From Lentisphaeria bacterium (lineage in GTDB: Bacteria > Verrucomicrobiota > Lentisphaeria > Oligosphaerales > Oligosphaeraceae), in NCBI GenBank assembly GCA_016303095.1, contig JAEDMH010000044.1, positions 1-16,540 of the forward strand: DNA of 16,540 nucleotides, written 5' to 3'. Below the pieces are notes generated by a model. It saw nothing but the letters and a program-made list of their open reading frames with translations. It searched no databases and had not been told where the DNA came from. The position numbers and the translations under genes are program-made. Numbering within the stretch: position 1 is the stretch's first letter; each line of letters starts with the position of its first letter. Shown here piece after piece: positions 6,253 through 14,116 of this stretch.

Positions 6253-8133
6253 TCAGGGAGCGGAAGGCGGGGGGTGGGGGAGGACCAGCTCCACCACGGC
6301 CTCGCCTGTGGTCTCCTGCTCCTGCTGGAGCCAGGTGTTGCCGTAGCGGCGCTGGCAGTCCAGGAAGAGAATCCAGCGAAGGGGAGAGGGGAGGGGGGAG
6401 AGGGTTAGGGCAAAGGTGGCCTCTGGGGGGACGGGCGCCTGAAAGTCCAATTGGAGCCAGGTGGAGAAGGGATCCCGCTTCCAGGAGGCCTGGACGGGCA
6501 GGGACTCCCCGTTCATTTGCAACGTGACCGGGGGAATGGGGGGAGGCACAGGCGTCTCCAGGTGGCAGCGCACCAGGAGCTGCTGGGGACGGGGCTGGCT
6601 ATCCTGAAACTCCGGCGGGGGCAGAAAGCGCTTCTTCAGCGACACGGAGGGGGTGGGGAGGGTGAAGGGGATGCTTCCGCCGAAGCCCAGCGGGCCATGG
6701 TCGTAGAGGACCCGTTCCTGGGGGAAGGAGAGGGCAAGTCCTTGGGGGTGCAGGGCTCGGGAGATCCTGGGCAACAGGAAATCGCAGTAGCTGTCGTGGA
6801 GGAAATTCACCAGATAGAGGGAGAGGAAGAGGAGGAATCCCAGTCGGAAGAGGGCTCGTTTGTTCGCCTGCCAGGGAGTAGGTGCGCCGGCGCGGGATTT
6901 CAGGATATGCCAGAGTTGGACGGCGAAGCCGGCGGCCAGGACGGCCAGAAGGGGGAGGAATCCCACCCGGAAGCGGGCCAGGAGATAGAAGGCCGAGGTG
7001 GAGAACCAGAAGGCGATGGCCATCCACAGGAGGGCCAGGTGGGTTTTTCGGCGTTGGGGGAATTCCAGGAAGAGTCCGGCCAATCCCAGGGCGCCCAGGA
7101 AGGCCCAGGGAAGGAGAAGGGGGCAGGAGAGGAGGCGGCTCTGGCTTCCCTCCCGTTCCCAGGAGATGTTATTGGGGATTTCCTGGTAATCCCAGAAGAG
7201 GCAGAGGGCTCGGAACTTCAGTTCCAGGAAGGAGAGGGGTTCCCGGATGGCCCAGCGGAGAATTTGCCGGGAGATGGGGGTGCCTCCCTGTTCCTCCTCC
7301 TGGGTCCATGCGTAGTAGGTGCGGGGGTATTCCAGGCCGCCTGCGGGCGCCTCGGGGGAGTTTCCCAGGGCCAGGACCTTGCCCCCGGCCACAGAGGCCC
7401 CGGAAAGCTTGCCCGTGGCCCGGGTGTTGTGGATGGCGTAGGGGAGGACGGGGAGGAGGAGGCAGAGGAGGAGGATTCCCAGGGCGGGGAGTCCCCGCTT
7501 CGGGGTGCGCCGCCCCTTGAGCAGAACCAGAGCCAGGATTCCCGGCACCCAGAGCAGGGCGTTGCCACGGGTGAGCAAGGCCCCGGAACAGGCCACCCCC
7601 AGGAGGGCTGCCCTGGGCAGGGTGAGTTTCTCCATGAGACGGATGGCGGCGTAGAGGGCCAGGGCTGTCCAGAAGGAGAGGCAGACCTCCAGGAGCAAAA
7701 AGGGAGTGTAGAAGAGATGATAGCGGGTCAGAGCCAGAAGGAAGGCGGCCAGGCATCCCGCCTTGCGTCCGTAGAGTCTGCCGGCGGCCAGGCCCGCGAG
7801 CACGCAGGTGGCGGCTCCCGTCAGGGCTTGAAGAAGCATGGGGGCCCAGACGCCGCCCTCGGGGGAGAAGAGATAGGCGAAGGGCAGGAAGAGGGTGTAG
7901 TAGAAGGGCTGGTAGTCAAAGACCTTGGGCCACTCCCCATGGAGAATCCCCAGGGCGAGACGGCGATAGGTCTCCATGTCCGTGGCCTTGCCCGGCGACT
8001 GCACGGCGGGCAGGCCGGAGAGTTCCCGGCAGACCCAGAGGCGGAGCAGCAGCGCCAGAAGGAAGGCCCCGCCCAGAATCAGGGGATACCACTTTTTCAG
8101 GGGGGGCTGGCGTTTGGCGCGGAGGGGGGTCAT
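6253..8133 (-). CDS. GT-C membrane glycosyltransferase (ArnT/PMT-like, family 39 type)
   Basis: This 626-residue polytopic membrane protein has about ten to twelve hydrophobic segments in its first 450 residues, then a soluble C-terminal tail of about 160 residues. The first hydrophobic helix (about 17-33) is followed by a loop, ATDMETYRRLALGILHG, matching the Asp/Glu-containing first loop of GT-C enzymes (Asp52 here), which use polyprenyl-phosphate-linked sugars and act on the outer face of the cytoplasmic membrane. Later segments such as GALLTRGNALLWVPG fit the ArnT/PMT family. The acceptor cannot be told from sequence. The start at 8133 is chosen because its ATG overlaps the kinase TGA as ATGA and has GAAG at a workable distance; an ATG at 8139 is also possible. 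The C-terminal tail (after about 465) is Pro-rich with beta-strand-like stretches and may bind sugar or protein. Membrane glycosyltransferase is fairly sure; exact substrate unknown. Confidence 0.75.
   Translation of the reverse strand: MTPLRAKRQPPLKKWYPLILGGAFLLALLLRLWVCRELSGLPAVQSPGKATDMETYRRLALGILHGEWPKVFDYQPFYYTLFLPFAYLFSPEGGVWAPMLLQALTGAATCVLAGLAAGRLYGRKAGCLAAFLLALTRYHLFYTPFLLLEVCLSFWTALALYAAIRLMEKLTLPRAALLGVACSGALLTRGNALLWVPGILALVLLKGRRTPKRGLPALGILLLCLLLPVLPYAIHNTRATGKLSGASVAGGKVLALGNSPEAPAGGLEYPRTYYAWTQEEEQGGTPISRQILRWAIREPLSFLELKFRALCLFWDYQEIPNNISWEREGSQSRLLSCPLLLPWAFLGALGLAGLFLEFPQRRKTHLALLWMAIAFWFSTSAFYLLARFRVGFLPLLAVLAAGFAVQLWHILKSRAGAPTPWQANKRALFRLGFLLFLSLYLVNFLHDSYCDFLLPRISRALHPQGLALSFPQERVLYDHGPLGFGGSIPFTLPTPSVSLKKRFLPPPEFQDSQPRPQQLLVRCHLETPVPPPIPPVTLQMNGESLPVQASWKRDPFSTWLQLDFQAPVPPEATFALTLSPLPSPLRWILFLDCQRRYGNTWLQQEQETTGEAVVELVLPHPPPSAP
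8130..8133 (-). other. ATGA stop/start overlap (kinase to glycosyltransferase)
   Basis: The kinase stop TGA (8132-8130) shares bases with the ATG at 8133-8131. This arrangement favours translational coupling and shows that the kinase and the membrane glycosyltransferase are on the same mRNA. Confidence 0.6.
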
Positions 8134-10841
8134 GGCCATTCTTCAGAGGCGGAAGGAGGGGGTGTTTCCTGGGAGGCGTGGTTGGGGAGCCGTCGGAGAA
8201 GCCTCTCCTTGGAGGTCTTCAAGATGAGATACAGCCCCAGGCGTTCCATGGTGGCATAGTGGTAGGTGACCCGATATCCGTTTTCCAGATATTCCTGGCT
8301 TCCGAAGTAGTTGGCCTTTCCCGTCTCGAAGAGGTTGTTGTAGATGGTCTGGATGGTGGGGGGCACATGCTGCTCGGGCACCTCCGCCGTGAGGCCGGCA
8401 TCCCGGTCTTGGGAAGAGAGCTGATTCAGGGTCTTGTGGAAGATCCTCCGTCCGTCCTTGGCAAGGAGCCAGTATTCCAGCTCGTAGTCCTGTGTCTCCG
8501 CCGTCTGCCGGATGAGCTGCTCAAAGGAATCCACCTTCATCTTCAGGGAACAGGCCCCCAGGAATTCGCCGCCTTTGCCCACGATCGGCACCGTGCAATT
8601 CAACACCACAAAGCCCGTGGTGTCGTCCAGATAGGGGAGGCCCAGCACCGGTTCGTAGTTTCGCGTCTCCACGTTTCTCCGGGCCTGCTGATACCACAGA
8701 CGGTCGTGGTTGTCATAGCTCGTCCGATAGGTGTTGTGTCCGGGATAGCAGAGCTGCACATGGCCGGCTTCTGTGGCGATGTAGGCTTGGAGGATGGGCA
8801 TCCCCATGTCAGTGCATTGCTTGCGCAGCGCCTGAGGGGAGATTTCCGGAGGGATGACCAGGGAAGGATACTGGGAGGCCAGCACCAGATGCTGGAGAAG
8901 GGGGGTGAGAGGCTTTAGCTGCGCCACTTCCTGGCGGGCCTTCTCCGCGCTTTGTCCCTCCGGCACGAAGTAGGTGCAGAAGTCCAGGCCGATATTTCGT
9001 TCCAGCACCGAGGAATACACCGATTCCTTCTGGGGGAAATCGGGCACTCCATAGACGGGCAGACCGCCCAGCATGGCGGCCTGGGGGGGATTTTGCAGGC
9101 AGATCGCCGCCTGGAGGGCAAGAAATTGGAGATGGTTGGCGTAGGATTGGAGCTGGAAGGCGATGCGCTGGCTATTGTTGCCGTTGGCGTCCGTGATGCT
9201 GCCGCACAGCTCCTGATAGTGCTGCCGCAAATTCTCCTGCTGCAGAGACTCCACAGTGTTCTGGCTTTGCTGGAGGCTGTCCAGATGGCTCTGCTCCTGT
9301 TTTTGGATGGCGCGGAGGGAGACCAGGAGGGCGCTAATCCAGCCCGCCAGGGCCAGAATCACCACCATCATGATATTGTGACGCACATAGCGGGAGAACC
9401 AGCGGGGATAGTTGTCGGGAAGGGCCTCGGTCTCCTCGTCGTTCAGGTAGTGCTGCAGATCCCGGGTGAGCTCCTGGACCGTCTGGTAGCGGTCGCTGGG
9501 ATCGTAGGCGCAGGCCTTGTCGATGATGGCCACCAGATCCCTTTTGATGTGGAAGCCGAAGCGGTGGGCCACGGGATTCCGGTCGCCGGAGCGCACCTGG
9601 CGCACCACCTCCTTGATGGAACTCCCGTCATAGCCGGGGCGCAGGGTGACGATCTCGAAGAGAATCAGGCCCAGGGCGAAGATGTCCGCCCGCTCGTCTC
9701 GGGGGACGCCGGCATAGGCTTCGGGGGGAATGAAGCGTGGGGTGCCGTCCAGCTTGATCTTCCCTCCTGGGGGCGGGGCGTCCTGTCCCTTGTGGAGCAG
9801 CCGTGCCAGTCCCCAGTCCATGATGTAGACCTCTCCGTATTTTCCCAACATGATGTTGTCGGGTTTCAGGTCGCAGTGGATGATATGCCGGTTGTGGGCG
9901 TAGCTGATGCCCTCGCAGATCTTCAGAAAGATGGAAATGTCGTTTTTCACCCGGGCGTTGAAACGCCATTGGCTGGAGGCCCCCCGTTTGGCATTTTCCT
10001 CCACCCGGTCCAGGTATTCATGAAGGGTTTCCCCCTGGAGGAGCTTCATGCTCAAGTGAATCCCCTGCTTGTTGTCCTGCATGATGGCGTAGATGGGCAC
10101 CACGGTGGGGTGATCCAGCTGGGCGGTGATGAGGGCCTCCTGGAGGAAGTTTTTGCGGATGGCCTCCCGGGTGAGCAATTCCGGGCGCAGGGATTTGATG
10201 GCCACGATCCGTCGCAGCAGCTTGTCCCGGGCCTTGGAGACGACTCCCTGTCCTCCCTTGGCGAACTTTCTCAGGAGTTCGTAGCGTTCGTCCAGGAGGG
10301 GGGCGGCGGGGTCCTCGTGGATTTCCTCCAGGTCGATATCCACCACGGAGTCTCCCTTCTCCTCCGGCTTCAGGTTCAGGGAGGTGGAGGTTTCCTCCTC
10401 CTTGGGGTTCAGTTTGTTCTGGACAAAGAGGATAACGGTCTTCAGATGGTTCTGAAGACCTTCCGGCACGGACTGGGTTTGGGTCTGGTTGGGATTGATC
10501 GCGTGGCGGGTGGGCTCCTGGGAGAGGCGGGTGCTGGAGGGGTTGTTGTGTTCCTTCCGCTTCTTGGCCGCCTCTTCCTGGGAGGCAATCTCTTCGGGGG
10601 AGAAGGCCCGGGTGACGTCCCGGGGAGCATGGATGGCCGTGGGGGTTCTCTGGGGTTTCTGGGGGTCGGTCTCCTCCAGGATGGGATTGGTCTGGGAGAG
10701 TTCCTCGGTCTGGGTGAGATGCTGAGTCTGGTTGATGGCGTCCAGCAGCTCTCCGTCGGAATCCTTGAGCGTGCGGTTCATCGCTTCCACCACTTTCTCG
10801 CGGATCAACATGGCATCGCTGTCTTTCTCGGCTTTGGACAT
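8130..10841 (-). CDS. Transmembrane Ser/Thr protein kinase with C-terminal Cache-type sensor
   Basis: This is a 903-residue membrane kinase. Residues 1-186 are a polar, Gln/Thr/Glu-rich tail, likely disordered and with many possible phosphosites. The kinase domain spans about 187-466: glycine loop FAKGGQGVV (193-201), VAIK with Lys216, catalytic loop HCDLKPDN with Asp324, metal-binding DWGLA with Asp342, then GTPRFIPPEA and DIFALG. A single membrane helix lies at about 488-510 (IMMVVILALAGWISALLVSL) and is followed by a coiled-coil-like Gln-rich stretch. The C-terminal outer domain (about 515-880) has the pattern of double Cache sensors: YDNHDRLWYQQA (near 708), LPYLDDTTGFVV, and GEFLGACSLKMKVD (near 760). 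A small-molecule signal outside the membrane probably controls phosphorylation inside; the ligand is unknown. HCD replaces the usual HRD, so it is a non-RD kinase. The start at 10841 avoids overlap with the methyltransferase gene; an ATG at 10922 is possible. Its stop overlaps the next gene as ATGA. Confidence 0.88.
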   Translation of the reverse strand: MSKAEKDSDAMLIREKVVEAMNRTLKDSDGELLDAINQTQHLTQTEELSQTNPILEETDPQKPQRTPTAIHAPRDVTRAFSPEEIASQEEAAKKRKEHNNPSSTRLSQEPTRHAINPNQTQTQSVPEGLQNHLKTVILFVQNKLNPKEEETSTSLNLKPEEKGDSVVDIDLEEIHEDPAAPLLDERYELLRKFAKGGQGVVSKARDKLLRRIVAIKSLRPELLTREAIRKNFLQEALITAQLDHPTVVPIYAIMQDNKQGIHLSMKLLQGETLHEYLDRVEENAKRGASSQWRFNARVKNDISIFLKICEGISYAHNRHIIHCDLKPDNIMLGKYGEVYIMDWGLARLLHKGQDAPPPGGKIKLDGTPRFIPPEAYAGVPRDERADIFALGLILFEIVTLRPGYDGSSIKEVVRQVRSGDRNPVAHRFGFHIKRDLVAIIDKACAYDPSDRYQTVQELTRDLQHYLNDEETEALPDNYPRWFSRYVRHNIMMVVILALAGWISALLVSLRAIQKQEQSHLDSLQQSQNTVESLQQENLRQHYQELCGSITDANGNNSQRIAFQLQSYANHLQFLALQAAICLQNPPQAAMLGGLPVYGVPDFPQKESVYSSVLERNIGLDFCTYFVPEGQSAEKARQEVAQLKPLTPLLQHLVLASQYPSLVIPPEISPQALRKQCTDMGMPILQAYIATEAGHVQLCYPGHNTYRTSYDNHDRLWYQQARRNVETRNYEPVLGLPYLDDTTGFVVLNCTVPIVGKGGEFLGACSLKMKVDSFEQLIRQTAETQDYELEYWLLAKDGRRIFHKTLNQLSSQDRDAGLTAEVPEQHVPPTIQTIYNNLFETGKANYFGSQEYLENGYRVTYHYATMERLGLYLILKTSKERLLRRLPNHASQETPPPSASEEWP

Positions 10842-10866
10842 GGGGGAGGGGGAGGAGGGGTGGGTC

Positions 10867-12099
10867 TCAGCGTTGGAGGAGGACGGCGGTTTCGAAATGG
10901 GCGGTGCGGGGGAACATATCAAAGAGGCCCAGTTTCTGGAGGGTGTATCCGCCGGTAGTGGTGAGATATTTCAGGTCGCGCGCCAAGGTGGCGGGGTTGC
11001 AGGAGACGTAGAGGATCCAAGCGGGGGCGTGCTGGGCCAGGCAGCGCAGCACCGTGTCCTGGCAGCCTGTGCGGGGGGGATCGAGAACCACCAGGGTGGT
11101 CTGGGGGGGATATTGGGGGAGGCGGCGGGGCAGGGCCTTTTCCGTGGCTTCCGTGAGGATCTGGCATCCCCGCATCTGCTGTTGGAGATTGTATTGGGCG
11201 GCTTCCGTGGCGGCCCGGTCATTTTCCATGAGGAGGCGTTCCCGGAAGGGGTGGGTGAGGGCGCAGGAGAAGGTGCCTGCGCCGCAGTAGGCGTCCACCA
11301 GGGTTTCCGCAGGAAGGGGGGCGATCCACTGATCCACGGTGCGGAGGAGCTGGGTGGCCACGGCGGGGTTCACTTGCCAGAAGGAGCCTGCGGGCACCCG
11401 GAAGGGGACGCCGGCCAATTCCTCGTGGAGCCATCCCAGGCGGGAGGGGGAGAATCCGAAATAGAACTTGACCTGCTCCTGGGAATCCACCCGGAGGGTG
11501 AGGGCGGCCGGGCCCTGGGGCGCCTTCCGCTTGGCGTTGGCCTTCCCCCAGTCGCTTTTCACGGCCGTGGGAATGGCCTTGTTCAGCAGAGGATGGGCCA
11601 GGCGGCACCCGTGCACCCGCAGAAAGGTCCGGTTGTCCGTGGCGTAGTATCCGTAGTCCGCCTGGGGAGGAAGGCCCGCCTCCCTGGGAACGGCCTGGGC
11701 TTCCAGGCGCAGCTTGTTTCGGTAGCCATATTCCTGGGGGGCGGGGCAGGCGCAGTCCAAGGGGGGGAGTTCCTTCAGGGCTCCCAGGCGCCGCAGCACT
11801 TCCCCCAGCTGCCGTTGCTTGGCCTGGAACTCGGCCTGATAGGTGAGATGCTGGTATTGGCATCCTCCGCACTTGCCGTAGTGGGGGCAGGGAGGCTGGG
11901 TGCGCTCCGGGCCGGGAACCTGGATCTGAAGAATTTTTCCCCGGGCGAAGTTCTTGCGGAGTTCGGTGATTTCCACCAGAAGCTGATCGCCCACGGCAGC
12001 GAAGGGGACGAAGACGACGCATTGTTCCGCGCGTCCGACGCCGTCGCCGCCGAAGGCCAGATCCTGGATGGTGAGGGATAGGGTGGAGCCGATTTGCAT
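10867..12099 (-). CDS. rlmD: Fe-S RNA (uracil-5-)-methyltransferase, RlmD/RumA type
   Basis: This 410-residue enzyme of the TrmA/RlmC/RlmD family transfers a methyl group from S-adenosylmethionine to C5 of a uridine, most likely in 23S rRNA. An N-terminal TRAM domain (about 1-60) is followed by the [4Fe-4S] ligands Cys71, Cys77 and Cys80 (CPHYGKCGGC), with Cys165 as the probable fourth. The methyltransferase fold has FWQVNP (240-245), the AdoMet motif VDAYCGAGTF (268-277), VVLDPPRTG (337-345), the nucleophile Cys367 in SCNPATLARD, and the general base Glu403 in HFET. All expected catalytic residues are present and the length is normal. Presence of both TRAM and Fe-S fits RlmD better than TrmA, but the exact target uridine is not shown. 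It starts 15 bases after the SDR-like gene stop and is part of the same transcription unit. Confidence 0.9.
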   Translation of the reverse strand: MQIGSTLSLTIQDLAFGGDGVGRAEQCVVFVPFAAVGDQLLVEITELRKNFARGKILQIQVPGPERTQPPCPHYGKCGGCQYQHLTYQAEFQAKQRQLGEVLRRLGALKELPPLDCACPAPQEYGYRNKLRLEAQAVPREAGLPPQADYGYYATDNRTFLRVHGCRLAHPLLNKAIPTAVKSDWGKANAKRKAPQGPAALTLRVDSQEQVKFYFGFSPSRLGWLHEELAGVPFRVPAGSFWQVNPAVATQLLRTVDQWIAPLPAETLVDAYCGAGTFSCALTHPFRERLLMENDRAATEAAQYNLQQQMRGCQILTEATEKALPRRLPQYPPQTTLVVLDPPRTGCQDTVLRCLAQHAPAWILYVSCNPATLARDLKYLTTTGGYTLQKLGLFDMFPRTAHFETAVLLQR

Positions 12100-12114
12100 G
12101 GAGGGGAAGATCCT

Positions 12115-13164
12115 CTACAGGAGTTCCTTCAGGATTTCCTGAGGGGAGAGCAGGGGGGCGGGAATCCCGGGGTAGGGCCAGGGAAGGGGATAGATGCGGT
12201 GGCAGAGATAGGGGGCGTATTCCTGGGGGAGGGGCGGAGTGCCCTGGCGCGGTTCCTCTTGGATCCGGGCTTCCTGTCCCAGGAGCCGGGCAGCCAATTG
12301 GCAGAGCTGCCGGAACTCCATGCGTCGTGGTCCGGCGCAGTCCAGGATGGCTTCCCAGGCGGCGTGGGCCTGGGGGAGGGCGAAGAGGATGCGGGCCAGG
12401 TCGGCCACGGCCAGGGGTTGCACCAGCCAGTGTCCTCCGGAAAGGAGGGAGATGGGTTTTCCTTCCTTCAGCCGCTGCCATCGTTCTTGGGCGGGGGGGA
12501 AGTCGTCCAGGCACCGGGGGCCGTCCAGCAGGAGAGTGAGGCGGAGGATGGTCCAGTGGGGGCCGTCGGGGAAGGGTGGGCTTTGGAGGAAATGGAGTTC
12601 CGCCTGATGGAGGGGGCCCCAGAGGGGGGTGTCTTCCGGGCAATAGGCGGTTCTTTCCTGGCAAGTGGGGAAATCCCGGCTTTCCGGATCATAGACCAGA
12701 TCCCGGGAGAGGAAGGCCAGATGAGTGCCGGGCAGGACCACCTCTTCCAGATCCTGCCGGGCGTGCCGCTTTTCCCTTCCGGAACAGTCCACCGTCAGGG
12801 AAAAGCGGGGCGTGTGATCCTCCCTCCGCAAATGGGGATGGAGAAGCCGGGAGAAGTCCTCCTGCTCCCGATCGGCCACCAGGCAGGAAACCCCTTGGGG
12901 CAGGGGACGCTCCCGGGGAATCACCACCGTGGCCTGGTGTCCTGCGGAGACGGCCTGACGGGCCAGGGCCTCCGCCAATCCCGCTTCCTCCTGTCCTAAC
13001 AGGAGAATCTCCAGGGGGGCGGCGGAATGGGACGGATATTTTTCCGGGGAGGGCAGGGTCCGGGGATCCCGGAGCCCTCCCTCCTGGAGGGCGGCGCCCA
13101 GAATGCAGGGGCGGAGGCATTCCGCCGGCGCCCCAAGATGGATGTCACGAATGGGGTCGGTCAT
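12115..13164 (-). CDS. Degenerate NAD-dependent epimerase/dehydratase-like (SDR) protein
   Basis: This 349-residue protein has the layout of an extended SDR. A first strand LEILLLG (51-57) is followed by a helix, then ATVVIPRER (78-86) and TVDCSG (124-129). A Ser153 strand (AFLSRDLVYDP) matches the '.SS..vYg' segment, ILRLTLLLDGP (206-216) follows, and the C-terminal DCAGPRRMEFRQLCQLAARLLG (275-296) is typical of the epimerase family. Several key residues are missing. The nucleotide-binding GxxGxxG is GQEEAGL, and the YxxxK active-site line reads W182-G-P-L-H186. About 50 extra residues precede the Rossmann strand. The protein may bind a nucleotide or partner without catalysis. Its ATG overlaps the panC stop as ATGA, so translation is probably coupled to panC. 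It is not a PanE ketopantoate reductase by sequence. Fold call is moderate; function unknown. Confidence 0.65.
   Translation of the reverse strand: MTDPIRDIHLGAPAECLRPCILGAALQEGGLRDPRTLPSPEKYPSHSAAPLEILLLGQEEAGLAEALARQAVSAGHQATVVIPRERPLPQGVSCLVADREQEDFSRLLHPHLRREDHTPRFSLTVDCSGREKRHARQDLEEVVLPGTHLAFLSRDLVYDPESRDFPTCQERTAYCPEDTPLWGPLHQAELHFLQSPPFPDGPHWTILRLTLLLDGPRCLDDFPPAQERWQRLKEGKPISLLSGGHWLVQPLAVADLARILFALPQAHAAWEAILDCAGPRRMEFRQLCQLAARLLGQEARIQEEPRQGTPPLPQEYAPYLCHRIYPLPWPYPGIPAPLLSPQEILKELL
13161..13164 (-). other. ATGA stop/start overlap (panC to SDR-like gene)
   Basis: The panC TGA (13163-13161) shares bases with the ATG (13164-13162) of the SDR-like gene. This decides the start of the SDR-like gene and suggests translational coupling with panC. 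Confidence 0.65.
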
Positions 13165-14021
13165 GGGCGCGGAGTCGCGTCATCCAGGAAGAGATTGTCG
13201 ATGAGCCGGGTTTTCCCGATGTAGGCGGCCACGGCCAGCAGGGTGTGCCCCGTGGCGTCCTTGGCGGGCCGCAGGGTGGAGCGATCCATCAGCTCCACAT
13301 AGTCGATCTTTTCCGCCTGGACGGCCTCCAGTTCCTGGCGCACCAGGCCAGTGAGGCGCTGGGCGTCCCGCTCTCCTTGGCGGAAGGCCTCTCCCGCCAG
13401 GCGCAGGCCGCGGGAAAGGGCCAGGGCGCGGATTCTCTCTTCGGGGGAGAGGTATTTGTTTCGGGAGGAACGGGCCAGGCCATCCTCTTCCCGTACCAGG
13501 GGGGCGGGGAGGATGCGGATGGGGACATCCAGATCCCGGACCATGCGCTGGATGACCAGAAGCTGCTGGGCGTCCTTCATGCCGAAGACGGCCACGTCCG
13601 CCAGGGAGAGATGGAAGAGTTTCAGGCAGACGGTGCAGACCCCCCGGAAGTGGATGGGGCGGAAGGCGCCGCACAGGGTCTGGGAGAGGCTCTCCTCCTG
13701 AACCCAGCAGGAGAAATCGGGGGCGTACATCTCCTCGGGGGCGGGATGGAAGATGGCATCCACCCCCTCCTGCTGGCAGAGTTGGGCGTCCCGGGCAAAG
13801 TCCCGGGGATATTGGTCCAGATCTTCCGTGGGAGAGAACTGGGTGGGATTGACAAAGATGCTGACCACTACCCGGTCGCCGTTCTGCCGGGCTAGGCGGA
13901 TCAGGGAGAGATGGCCTTCATGGAGGTAGCCCATGGTGGGCACCAGGGCGATGGTTTCACCCGCCTTCTTCCAGGCGGCGGCCTGGGTCTTCAAGGCGGC
14001 GGATTGGGTAAAGATTTCCAT
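13161..14021 (-). CDS. panC: Pantothenate synthetase
   Basis: This 286-residue enzyme condenses pantoate with beta-alanine using ATP, through a pantoyl-adenylate, in the cytoplasm. It has the normal length for the family (E. coli about 283). Visible signatures are VPTMGYLHEGHLSL with the HxGH pair His34/His37, SIFVNPTQF (54-62), EDLDQYPR (66-73), VFGMKDAQQL (145-154) and the KMSKS-like loop EDGLARSSRNKYLS (179-192). All catalytic motifs are intact. The start at 14021 follows from the family length; the open frame runs on upstream to 14705, but that part is the shadow of panB. The sequence before the ATG is pyrimidine-rich without a Shine-Dalgarno sequence. It lies 95 bases after panB. No panD or panE is seen in the window. 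Confidence 0.95.
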   Translation of the reverse strand: MEIFTQSAALKTQAAAWKKAGETIALVPTMGYLHEGHLSLIRLARQNGDRVVVSIFVNPTQFSPTEDLDQYPRDFARDAQLCQQEGVDAIFHPAPEEMYAPDFSCWVQEESLSQTLCGAFRPIHFRGVCTVCLKLFHLSLADVAVFGMKDAQQLLVIQRMVRDLDVPIRILPAPLVREEDGLARSSRNKYLSPEERIRALALSRGLRLAGEAFRQGERDAQRLTGLVRQELEAVQAEKIDYVELMDRSTLRPAKDATGHTLLAVAAYIGKTRLIDNLFLDDATPRP

Positions 14022-14116
14022 GGGAGAGAAGGGGGAAAGGGACGGGGCCAGGAGAGTCCATGGCCCGGAGGAAAGGGCGGCGCCACTTTCCTGGCAACGG
14101 GAAAAAGGGGGGAGGG
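14022..14116 (-). other. panB-panC intergenic spacer
   Basis: This is the widest gap inside the operon (95 bases). On the minus strand it is C/T-rich (for example CCCTCCCCCCTTTTTCCC just after the panB stop) and contains no Shine-Dalgarno sequence near the panC ATG. I see no convincing hairpin terminator or small gene in it. An ATG at 14061 is out of frame with panC. Confidence 0.4.

Noticed and set aside
5002..8259. Long plus-strand frames opposite the GH36-like and glycosyltransferase genes (5002-6408, 6451-8259)
   Set aside because: The Gly/Glu-rich translations mirror the G-rich complement of real minus-strand genes. They show no motifs, while the minus strand shows clear family motifs.
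10842..10922. Earlier start for the kinase at 10922
   Set aside because: It would overlap the end of the methyltransferase gene by 56 bases and add a Pro/Ser-rich stretch. The start at 10841 is better placed, though not proven.
8952..12081. Long plus-strand frames opposite the kinase and methyltransferase genes (8952-10958, 10732-12081)
   Set aside because: They are antisense to genes with intact catalytic motifs, and their Gly/Val/Leu-rich translations lack any domain.
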